NCBI RefSeq assembly: GCF_014859565.1
Contig: NZ_JACUUA010000215.1
Coordinates: forward strand, 1 to 5,379
Length of the DNA stretch: 5,379 bases
Reading direction: 5' to 3'
From: Marinospirillum sp.
Lineage (GTDB): Bacteria; Pseudomonadota; Gammaproteobacteria; Pseudomonadales; Halomonadaceae
Shown here one piece after another: positions 1 through 5,379 of this stretch. A model generated the notes under the pieces. It did not search any database. It had not been told where the DNA came from and saw nothing but the letters and a program-made list of their open reading frames with translations. The translations under genes and the position numbers were made by a program. Position 1 is the stretch's first letter; each line of letters opens with the position of its first letter.

Positions 1-2
1 AC

Positions 3-2003
3 AAGCCGACCGATCATGCCGATGAAATCAAATTGATAAAAAAATGGCTCCAGCGACAAAAAACACCCAAGGGGCACTTTAATGTCCCTTTGATGCAAGC
101 TGCTGAGTTACTGGCAAAACGTATGCAGCTGAACGAGCCTGAAAAAAATTTCTTATGTTTGCTGTGGTTAAAGACACGCAACCCCATTCTATTTGAGGTT
201 GCAGACCAAGTGCTGGTTAAACACTTTCGTCAGGGGCTGGAGTTAATTGAGGAGTTATTATTCCTGCCAGCAAATAGCCTGCATGCGCTCGGTCAGGAAA
301 GCCATTGCTTCTTTCGGTTTGGACTCCTGACAAAGAATCTGGGATGCAGTGATATGGAGGACTGCCTTGAGCCGGGACACTTAATGAAACGGCTGAATAA
401 CTCGCTGACATTGAACCAGACATCCGATCTGTCACTTGAGGATCAGATCAATCAGGCCAGTGAAGGTTTGTGCCCAAAACTTGGTCTTGAGTCCTTAAGT
501 CCTGCAGCCTTTTCGTACATGCCGCAGCTGCAGTTCTTACGCAACCACTTGAAACATGCTATTGAAGAGAACCAGTCTGGCGTCAATATTTTGTTGTATG
601 GCCACCCTGGGGTTGGCAAGACATTACTGGCAAGCAGCCTTGCCAGTTGGCTCCACTGTGATCTACATGCCGTGCCATTACAGGATTCAAATGGTGACAT
701 GACAAAACCTGAGCGACGGATCAATTTGCTCGGCTTGGGTCAGCTGATGCTACAAAAGAAAGAAAACACCATTTTTTTATTCGATGAGATTGAAGATGCT
801 TTTGGCGACAATCAACATCCACAGCCTAAAGCCTGGGTGAATCACCTTTTAGAAACCAACCCGAGACCTACGATATGGATCAGCAACAAAATCAACATGC
901 TGGATTCTGCCTATCTACGGCGTTTTGATTTGATCCTGGAGGTGCCGACACCAAGTCCAAGCTCAATCAATCAGCAAAGACTGGAAATGCTCCAGAGCTT
1001 ACCCGTCACTTCATTGTTTAAAGAGTGGCTGGCACAAGCATCATGGATCACTCCTGCAATAATCAGCCAGCTGAATCGCTTAAGCAGGAAGCTTGATCAT
1101 AAAAAGCCAGTGAGGAATCAGACTGCACTTCTGGAGGTGCTTGAGCAGCGCTGTATCGCAGAAAAGGGGCTGCGGCCAAAAGACTGGTTTACCTCATTCA
1201 AAAAGGAAGACAGCAGACCTACCAATTTATTGCCTGAATACAATCCAGAATGGCTGAATGTGAAGCCAAGCCTGATGCGTGTCTCAAGGCAAATTAGACG
1301 GGTGGGTGGAGCACGATTATGCTTACACGGACATCCCGGTAGTGGCAAAACAGCCTTTGCTCATTATTTGGCCAAAGAGCTTGATAAACCGCTGATTGCG
1401 AAATCAGCAAGCAGTTTGTTAAACCGATTTGTTGGGGGCACTGAAGAAAATCTGGCAGAAATGTTTGCTGAGGCCAGTGATGACGGCGCTGTTTTATTAC
1501 TGGATGAGGCCGATACTTTCCTGGCTGCAAGAACGGGCCGCGAACTGCCCAGCTGGGAAATCAGCATGGTGAACGAAATGCTGACTCAGATGGATCAGTA
1601 CCATGGCATTTTTATTGCCACCAGCAATCGATTCGAGACCCTGGATCGCTCAGTGATGCGGCGTTTCGATCTGAAAGTCAGTTTTGACTGGCTGACACCC
1701 GTGCAGCTGCAGAAAATTCTTATGACTGTTTTTGAGAAACACGACTGCACTAAAAGCATACCGGATCTCTCTATGAATCTAATCAAACATTTCCAGGTCA
1801 CGCCTGGCAATATTCAGACCGCCTTACGCCGCTTACAATTACAAGGTCGGCGTGTCACTTTAGACGCTATGCTGCCAGCTCTGGAGGATGAGATGGTGGC
1901 ACAGCAAAGGGACAAATCTAATCCGATTGGATTTATTCACCCGGGGCATTCTGCGGAGGTTCGGCAAGTTCCAAGCCAGCCAGCTGCCTCAGCAATAGGC
2001 TGA
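3..2003 (+). CDS. Tandem AAA-family ATPase, 5' end outside window
   Basis: Two ATPase modules lie in one chain. Residues are numbered from the TTG at 33. Module 1 has Walker A GHPGVGKT (190-197), Walker B FLFDE (248-252), a sensor-1 Asn (N285) and the arginine pair in LRRFD (295-299). Module 2 has Walker A GHPGSGKT (433-440), Walker B LLLDE (488-492), sensor-1 N532 and MRRFD (542-546). It also has a pore-loop-like FVG (466-468), which module 1 lacks. Both sites therefore look able to bind and hydrolyse ATP. The layout matches a known proteobacterial group of COG0464-like double AAA proteins whose role is unknown to me; remodelling of a protein substrate is inferred. The first 180 or so residues are helical and unassigned. 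The TTG at 33 is probably not the start: it has no ribosome-binding site, and the frame stays open back to base 3 with plausible residues (KPTDHADEIK), so the gene is cut by the window. It ends in TGA at 2001-2003 after a Pro/Ala-rich tail. No frameshift is seen. Confidence 0.93.
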   Translation, partial: KPTDHADEIKLIKKWLQRQKTPKGHFNVPLMQAAELLAKRMQLNEPEKNFLCLLWLKTRNPILFEVADQVLVKHFRQGLELIEELLFLPANSLHALGQESHCFFRFGLLTKNLGCSDMEDCLEPGHLMKRLNNSLTLNQTSDLSLEDQINQASEGLCPKLGLESLSPAAFSYMPQLQFLRNHLKHAIEENQSGVNILLYGHPGVGKTLLASSLASWLHCDLHAVPLQDSNGDMTKPERRINLLGLGQLMLQKKENTIFLFDEIEDAFGDNQHPQPKAWVNHLLETNPRPTIWISNKINMLDSAYLRRFDLILEVPTPSPSSINQQRLEMLQSLPVTSLFKEWLAQASWITPAIISQLNRLSRKLDHKKPVRNQTALLEVLEQRCIAEKGLRPKDWFTSFKKEDSRPTNLLPEYNPEWLNVKPSLMRVSRQIRRVGGARLCLHGHPGSGKTAFAHYLAKELDKPLIAKSASSLLNRFVGGTEENLAEMFAEASDDGAVLLLDEADTFLAARTGRELPSWEISMVNEMLTQMDQYHGIFIATSNRFETLDRSVMRRFDLKVSFDWLTPVQLQKILMTVFEKHDCTKSIPDLSMNLIKHFQVTPGNIQTALRRLQLQGRRVTLDAMLPALEDEMVAQQRDKSNPIGFIHPGHSAEVRQVPSQPAASAIG

Positions 2004-2004
2004 C

Positions 2005-2042
2005 AAAAAAACAGCACCATTATTAATCAATAATGGTGCTGT
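2005..2042 (-). terminator. Strong intrinsic terminator for the minus-strand lipoprotein gene
   Basis: A perfect 14-bp inverted repeat (2011-2024 pairing with 2029-2042) closes a 4-base loop, AATC. Read on the minus strand, the hairpin runs directly into seven T residues (complement of A at 2005-2011), the classic factor-independent layout. It lies 41 bases past the lipoprotein stop. On the + strand the same hairpin sits just after the AAA gene stop, but it is followed by GTGAATTATTC, a poor T-tract. It may stop + strand transcription only weakly. Convergent genes sharing one hairpin are common. Confidence 0.9.
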
Positions 2043-2083
2043 GAATTATTCTATGAAACTAAGATCAAGTGTGGCAGCCTGAT

Positions 2084-4102
2084 TCAATAATGTACACCTT
2101 TTGATGCTTGGGTGGCTGCAGAATGCTTGTAACCGGACTTTATCGTCTCCCCTCCAAAGCCAATAAAAAACTCGGGCGCTGCCATGGCAGGATCAGGGAT
2201 GCGGATTCCTGCTGATATAACGCCAAGCAGTATGCCTGCCTCCAGATAGGGGTAAGTGTTCAGCACGTAAGAGTCCATGTTCATCTGCTGAATGATGCTA
2301 CCAGGGTCATCCCAGTGCATATACTCTGCCTTGTAGTTTGCAGAGATCCAACTCATGTTACCGAGCTGGCTCGTCCAGAACCCTGCACCGACTGAACTAC
2401 CAACGCCCCACAGGCTGATTTCATGCCTCTTATCCACCTTAAAATCTGCCGTGGAAATACCGATCGAGCCACTAACCATTAACGAGCCCGGGCTGAACAA
2501 TTTGAATGCCTGCAAATCAATGTGTGTGAAGTCCTGCAGATGAAAACTCTGACCGGGGCAACCACCTGAGCATCCAGGAATCTTGAAGTCCGTCATTCTT
2601 GTTTCCGTGTCATTGGCAGTGGGCAAAAGATATTCATCCCCAAGTTTTGCACCAAAACCGTAGTTCAGCATATAAGCCTTACCGTTTTTCCAAGGCTGAC
2701 GATAGAGAGGCGTTTGGTAACTGCGGCGGACATGTTGATTTTCTCGCACCAGTAAAGGAGCGTCAGTGATGGTCTGGTACTCTTCAGGACTCTCACGGTG
2801 ACTCAGTTTGACGGTGTAATTCCCGATTTCGACTGTCTCATCAAAGCTGTTTCCTGAAGCGATTACTTTTCCACGTTGGTTTTCTAAGTTAATGATGAAG
2901 TCGTCATCTGAACGACCAAGCTCAAGCGTAAGCTGTCCGTACTTTCTCTCAATCAGAGTGTCGGTAATATAGGCATAGCGTCGCCCTGCTGTTTTTATTT
3001 CGTACTCCTTTTTCTGATACTGACTGCTTTCTTCCACAACCAATACAGCAGGCATACCTGAGGAAAGATTAAAAAAAGTTGGCGCTGTTTGAGTGTAGCG
3101 GTTCAAGGTGACTGTAGCGTCAGCAGGATGCAGGTGGACAAACACAGTGGTGATTTCAGGGTTTAGAATATCAGCCAGGTCGACCTGCTCAACAAGAAGG
3201 CTATCCAATCCCAAACTGGAGTTTGCAAATGCATCCCGATCACCCAGTGCATGTAAAGCAAAGCTGCTGGGGCTGTTGGTTGCTGTTGTATTTCTTGCCT
3301 GTACGGCAGACAAAGCCACCGGGGTAGTAATACCATTCTTATCAGTTATAACCGCTTGACCACCCACTGACAGCCAAATACCGGCAATGGGTGCAAAGGT
3401 ATGCTTGTGTATCAAAGCAACTCTGACCTGATTATTCTCCACATAGGGAAGCGGAAGCATCAGATTGATTGCATCTTGAATCTGCATATTAAAGTATGCT
3501 GAGTAACTCAGCCCACCAAAGGAATGCCCAGTAATTCGTTGATCTGCCACTCCTATGCGCTGGGCTTCTTTCAGCCCTCTAATCGCAAATTTTAATTGAC
3601 GACCAGGATGGAGTTCGTTTTCATCCAGCAGCACCTCAAGATACGCGATCAGTGGTGCTGTACGCTGCAGTTCCTGTCTTAGGCTGACAATGTCCTCTTG
3701 GCTGATTCTCACTCGAACGTACCAACCATCCCTGGCCTGTTTACGTTCATCAACGCTGTGTCCGCTTAACTCCACATTACTGAAGCTATGGCTGCTTGCT
3801 TCAAACTGGCTGGTGTAGTCAGGCGTTTTACCCTCTTCTTTGATTGCAGTCTGTTGAATGCTGGAAATTTCTGAGCGCACCTGCACAAACACTGTTTGCC
3901 CTACTTCACTAAGTGCAGCATCCATGGCTTCCTGTTGCGTTTGTCCAACACCATGTCCAAACTGAAAACCCTTTTCATGTGACACTGCCTGAATGCCCTG
4001 CTGCCTCAAAAGCTCAGCGTCGGTCTGAAAGTTTGAAAAAATTGCACAGCCACTCACCTGCACAGCCAGAATCAATATCAGTTTGATTTTTAACAGCCTC
4101 AT
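2084..4102 (-). CDS. Outer-membrane lipoprotein, LPP20-like plus PEGA-like, beta-rich C-terminus
   Basis: A 672-residue protein made as a lipoprotein precursor. The signal (residues 1-18) has two Lys, a hydrophobic core and the lipobox VSGC with Cys19. Residue +2 is Ala, not Asp, which in the Lol rule favours the outer membrane. Residues about 46-133 resemble the LPP20 domain: a GxGxTxxEA start, a beta/helix body, the segment SFSNVELSG and then WYVRVRIS. Residues about 326-395 (ATVTLN, then NLSSGMPAVLVVEE and a beta run) look PEGA-like, a surface or peptidoglycan-associated fold. Residues about 480-672 are rich in Gly and aromatic residues in alternating strands, such as the run ending in FFIGFGG, and may form a small barrel or beta sandwich; a CSGGC pair lies just after position 500. 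The ATG at 4102 is chosen over a TTG ten codons upstream because AGAGGA sits 7 bases before it and the signal peptide then begins correctly. It is the last gene before the terminator at 2005-2042. Function is unknown; an envelope assembly or surface role is inferred. Confidence 0.85.
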   Translation of the reverse strand: MRLLKIKLILILAVQVSGCAIFSNFQTDAELLRQQGIQAVSHEKGFQFGHGVGQTQQEAMDAALSEVGQTVFVQVRSEISSIQQTAIKEEGKTPDYTSQFEASSHSFSNVELSGHSVDERKQARDGWYVRVRISQEDIVSLRQELQRTAPLIAYLEVLLDENELHPGRQLKFAIRGLKEAQRIGVADQRITGHSFGGLSYSAYFNMQIQDAINLMLPLPYVENNQVRVALIHKHTFAPIAGIWLSVGGQAVITDKNGITTPVALSAVQARNTTATNSPSSFALHALGDRDAFANSSLGLDSLLVEQVDLADILNPEITTVFVHLHPADATVTLNRYTQTAPTFFNLSSGMPAVLVVEESSQYQKKEYEIKTAGRRYAYITDTLIERKYGQLTLELGRSDDDFIINLENQRGKVIASGNSFDETVEIGNYTVKLSHRESPEEYQTITDAPLLVRENQHVRRSYQTPLYRQPWKNGKAYMLNYGFGAKLGDEYLLPTANDTETRMTDFKIPGCSGGCPGQSFHLQDFTHIDLQAFKLFSPGSLMVSGSIGISTADFKVDKRHEISLWGVGSSVGAGFWTSQLGNMSWISANYKAEYMHWDDPGSIIQQMNMDSYVLNTYPYLEAGILLGVISAGIRIPDPAMAAPEFFIGFGGETIKSGYKHSAATQASKGVHY

Positions 4103-4109
4103 GCTCCAA

Positions 4110-4115
4110 TCCTCT
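4110..4115 (-). promoter_or_regulatory. Ribosome-binding site that decides the lipoprotein start
   Basis: On the minus strand AGAGGA lies 7 bases before the ATG at 4102. An upstream TTG at 4132 in the same frame lacks such a site and would put ten polar and aromatic residues ahead of the signal peptide, so the ATG is preferred. Confidence 0.75.
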
Positions 4116-4187
4116 GTCAATATCCATCCCAAACCGCCACCCAGTTTACAACCAGAGCGAGGCTTTAATTAAAAGTCACTGCAGGTG

Positions 4188-4382
4188 CTATCTCAACAAA
4201 GTGGTTAGCATATTGCTATGTGCGATAATGGTGCCAGTTATATCCCGAGTAATGTTGCGGTCGGGATCATACATGCCAATTTTTGTACCTGTGCGATCAT
4301 GCAGATACTGCTTACCATCTGGCTGTGTTTTGATTCGTCCAATAATAGTGCCAGATCTGTCTTTAAGGATTTGCTCACTCAT
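4188..4382 (-). CDS. Small three-repeat protein, 4-fold beta-flower-like
   Basis: A 64-residue protein that begins MSEQILKDRSG. It holds three copies of a turn motif, L/T-x-D-x-x-G-T-x-I-G/A: residues 6-15 (LKDRSGTIIG), 27-36 (LHDRTGTKIG) and 45-54 (TRDITGTIIA). A Gly/Asp-rich linker with PDGK joins the first two and YDPDRN joins the second and third. The C-terminus is NMLTTLLR. From memory this matches a widespread small bacterial family described as a 4-fold beta-flower fold, in which each repeat gives one beta hairpin; no enzymatic activity is known to me. It has no signal peptide or membrane segment, so it is probably cytoplasmic. The ATG at 4382 has AAGGAA 5 bases upstream (4388-4393). 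It lies 60 bases after the GGCT-like gene and 85 bases before the lipoprotein gene, all on one strand, so it is likely co-transcribed with them. A 104-codon frame on the opposite strand is a shadow. Confidence 0.82.
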   Translation of the reverse strand: MSEQILKDRSGTIIGRIKTQPDGKQYLHDRTGTKIGMYDPDRNITRDITGTIIAHSNMLTTLLR

Positions 4383-4387
4383 GTCTG

Positions 4388-4393
4388 TTCCTT
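4388..4393 (-). promoter_or_regulatory. Ribosome-binding site of the small repeat protein
   Basis: AAGGAA on the minus strand, 5 bases before the ATG at 4382. It supports this short frame being a real translated gene rather than chance. Confidence 0.7.
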
Positions 4394-4442
4394 TCGTTTG
4401 TGATACCGCAGTTAACCGTTCTGACGGACACTTATATCATGT

Positions 4443-4814
4443 TTATGCTGCTTCTGGATTCCAGCTGCCCTTTTTGATGGCTCGCGCTCCCTTTACTGAG
4501 TGGTTATACAAGTAGATCCAGCTCAGCCCTATACTGGTTTGCCACTTACAGCGGCGGTACAATCCTTGATCAGGGTTTTGTGAATCATGCCCTTCCAAAA
4601 TATCCAGATCATCCAATACTTTATGATGAATGGCGTATAATTCCACCTCTACACCCTCTGATGGTTCTGCAAGTGCAGCGGGGAAGTAATCCAGATCATA
4701 AAGGGTAATGTCAGACAGAGTTTCAACCCCCAAAAACTCTGATGGCTGCAACAAATGATGATTATGGAACCCTTTCTTCAAAGTCCCATAGGCAATAACC
4801 AGCTCAATGCTCAT
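4443..4814 (-). CDS. Gamma-glutamylcyclotransferase-like (YtfP/AIG2-type) protein
   Basis: A 123-residue cytoplasmic protein of the GGCT/AIG2 fold. The substrate-loop signature YGTLKKG sits at residues 9-15 after a hydrophobic strand (LVIA). The family acid is most likely Glu74 in LDILEGHD (70-77), followed by Tyr86 in GLYRR. A closing strand, WIYLY (99-103), and a KKGSW tail are also typical, and the length matches the small bacterial members. Family enzymes release 5-oxoproline from gamma-glutamyl or glutamyl-amine compounds, but many bacterial YtfP-like members have no proven substrate, so the reaction is inferred. The start is the ATG at 4814, which has GAGGAG 6 bases upstream. Another in-frame ATG 14 codons earlier (4856) would add a run of charged residues that is really the ribosome-binding region. 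It is the first gene of the likely three-gene unit, followed after 60 bases by the small repeat protein. Confidence 0.9.
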   Translation of the reverse strand: MSIELVIAYGTLKKGFHNHHLLQPSEFLGVETLSDITLYDLDYFPAALAEPSEGVEVELYAIHHKVLDDLDILEGHDSQNPDQGLYRRCKWQTSIGLSWIYLYNHSVKGARAIKKGSWNPEAA

Positions 4815-4820
4815 GCTTTT

Positions 4821-4826
4821 CTCCTC
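4821..4826 (-). promoter_or_regulatory. Ribosome-binding site that decides the GGCT-like start
   Basis: GAGGAG on the minus strand lies 6 bases before the ATG at 4814, nearly ideal spacing. This argues against the longer in-frame start at 4856. Confidence 0.8.
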
Positions 4827-4960
4827 ATCTTTCTCCATGAAGATTAACATTGACATGCGTCATACACTGTCGCGAAGGCAACCTTTTGCCAAAAACGAGG
4901 GGTCCATCTAATCAGGGCGGTCACAAAAGCTCTCAGAGCACATTTGATTCAAGAGCCACT

Positions 4961-4973
4961 TTATTCATGAGGC
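4961..4973 (+). repeat. Short direct repeat, copy A (TTATTCATGAGGC)
   Basis: A 13-base identical match to 5295-5307, 334 bases apart in the same orientation. Over the wider spans 4956-4981 and 5290-5315, 20 of 26 bases agree without gaps, including CTGA at the same distance. On the minus strand each copy contains ATGAATAA(A/G). It may be a relic of a mobile-element end or a partial duplication; chance is possible. Confidence 0.45.
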
Positions 4974-5017
4974 TACACTGAGAGATGAATACATTAGATA
5001 TGTTCTCGTCGTTGTGC

Positions 5018-5377
5018 TCACCAACCTGGTGCGCTGCCTCTAGGTTGATTAAGGAGTGACCATCTAGATTCTTGCTCTGTAGCAGAATCTTCTCTTGCGT
5101 ATTGCTCTTCTAACTCACGAAGTAGCTGCACATTCGCGTATAACTCTTGAGTAGTTTCGGGGACATGACAGAACACATCAGATTCAGACTGAAGAGCCTG
5201 TTCTCTATCTAAATATTCTTCGTATCGAGCAATCTGCGCCTCAATCAAACGCTCGCTTTCTAGATCTTCAAGGTATTGCTGATGGTATCCCGCCTTATTC
5301 ATGAGGCATAGCTGAAAAGTGGGCGTGGCTTTGGTATGCTGTTGAAATATAACGTGTTCCGGCAAGAACGGTTTGTC
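5018..5377 (-). CDS. Acidic helix-rich protein of unknown function, possibly partial
   Basis: I do not recognise this protein. The frame is open from the right edge to TGA at 5018-5020. A TTG at 5365 would give 115 residues and an ATG at 5302 would give 94; neither has a visible ribosome-binding site, so the true start may lie beyond the window. From the ATG, two Glu-rich helical stretches (roughly residues 8-40 and 52-80) are separated by a short segment with FCHVPE, and the tail is Gly/Pro-rich (PRGSAPGW). There is no signal peptide or membrane segment. EEYLDREQ in the first stretch and EEQYARED in the second are faintly alike, as in coiled-coil or adaptor proteins. Codons look plausible for a real gene. 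The ATG lies inside the second copy of the 13-base repeat, so the part upstream of it may be unrelated sequence joined to the frame. It is on the same strand as the three-gene cluster but 203 bases away, so co-transcription is uncertain. Confidence 0.5.
   Translation of the reverse strand, partial: DKPFLPEHVIFQQHTKATPTFQLCLMNKAGYHQQYLEDLESERLIEAQIARYEEYLDREQALQSESDVFCHVPETTQELYANVQLLRELEEQYAREDSATEQESRWSLLNQPRGSAPGW
5295..5307 (+). repeat. Short direct repeat, copy B (TTATTCATGAGGC)
   Basis: The second copy of the repeat at 4961-4973. Here it overlaps the ATG at 5302 of the minus-strand acidic-protein frame, so the repeat and the candidate start coincide. Confidence 0.45.
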
Positions 5378-5379
5378 TC

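Larger units (their letters stand above)
4815..5017. other. Intergenic stretch without a convincing gene
   Basis: About 200 bases between the stop of the right-hand frame and the GGCT-like start. It should contain the promoter of the minus-strand cluster, but I find no -35/-10 pair with good spacing. It holds one copy of a short direct repeat (4961-4973), a small dyad GCTCTCAGAGC (4929-4939) and a TGAC-N4-GTCA dyad (4851-4862) about 40 bases ahead of the GGCT-like start. None is strong enough to call an operator or terminator. Only very short frames exist here. Confidence 0.6.

Noticed and set aside
217..724. Minus-strand frames of 72 and 90 codons inside the AAA gene
   Set aside because: They are shadows of a well-supported AAA coding region and show no family resemblance or ribosome-binding site.
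3498..3512. 15-base palindrome-like sequence GCTGAGTAACTCAGC
   Set aside because: It falls within the lipoprotein coding sequence, has no T-tract or promoter nearby, and one such match in about 5 kb is close to chance.
4103..4187. Possible promoter between the small repeat gene and the lipoprotein gene (TGTAAA as -10)
   Set aside because: The nearest -35-like sequences are either a poor match or at the wrong distance, so it cannot be supported.
4201..4515. A 104-codon + strand frame with hydrophobic, Ile/Val/Leu-rich sequence
   Set aside because: It lies opposite the small repeat gene and the end of the GGCT-like gene, has no good ribosome-binding site, and its hydrophobic look comes from the complementary coding pattern.
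4851..4862. TGAC-N4-GTCA dyad ahead of the GGCT-like gene, considered as a regulator site
   Set aside because: Four-base arms are common by chance, no matching promoter was found, and no regulator gene is present in the window.
4877..4890. Hairpin GGCAA-CCTT-TTGCC
   Set aside because: The stem is only 5 bp with no T-tract after it on either strand, so it is not a credible terminator or operator.
4929..4939. GCTCTCAGAGC dyad followed by TTTT on the minus strand, considered as a terminator of the right-hand gene
   Set aside because: The loop would be a single base; the workable stem is only about three pairs, too weak.

Overview
The window looks like chromosomal DNA from a Gram-negative, probably gammaproteobacterial, organism of moderate GC content. 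The evidence is an outer-membrane-type lipoprotein with a clean lipobox, a YtfP/GGCT-like enzyme, purine-rich Shine-Dalgarno sites ahead of three genes, and an AAA ATPase of a type known from proteobacteria. I cannot name the genus with confidence.

Layout. On the + strand, positions 3-2003 hold the 3' part of a gene for a tandem two-domain AAA ATPase; its reading frame is open to the left edge, so its true start lies outside the window. A short convergent gap (2004-2083) carries a strong hairpin terminator whose T-tract faces the minus-strand genes. On the minus strand, transcribed right to left, there are three ordered genes: a gamma-glutamylcyclotransferase-like protein (4814-4443), a 64-residue protein built of three glycine-turn repeats (4382-4188), and a 672-residue lipoprotein (4102-2084). 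The lipoprotein has an LPP20-like N-terminal domain, a PEGA-like middle segment and a glycine/aromatic beta-rich C-terminus. The gaps of 60 and 85 bases and the single downstream terminator fit one transcription unit, although internal promoters are not excluded. At the right end (5377-5018, minus strand) is an acidic, helix-rich reading frame of unknown function that is open to the window edge. It is separated from the cluster by about 200 bases containing no convincing gene.

How the genes work together is mostly inference. The lipoprotein probably acts at the outer membrane; the GGCT-like protein is cytoplasmic; the small repeat protein has no known biochemical role that I can state. The AAA gene is convergent and need not be related. 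Three starts were set by ribosome-binding sites rather than by the longest frame (4102, 4382, 4814). No CRISPR array, tRNA, rRNA or intact insertion sequence was seen. The best candidates for undescribed biology are the composite lipoprotein and its small repeat-protein neighbour. Nothing here proves a new system.
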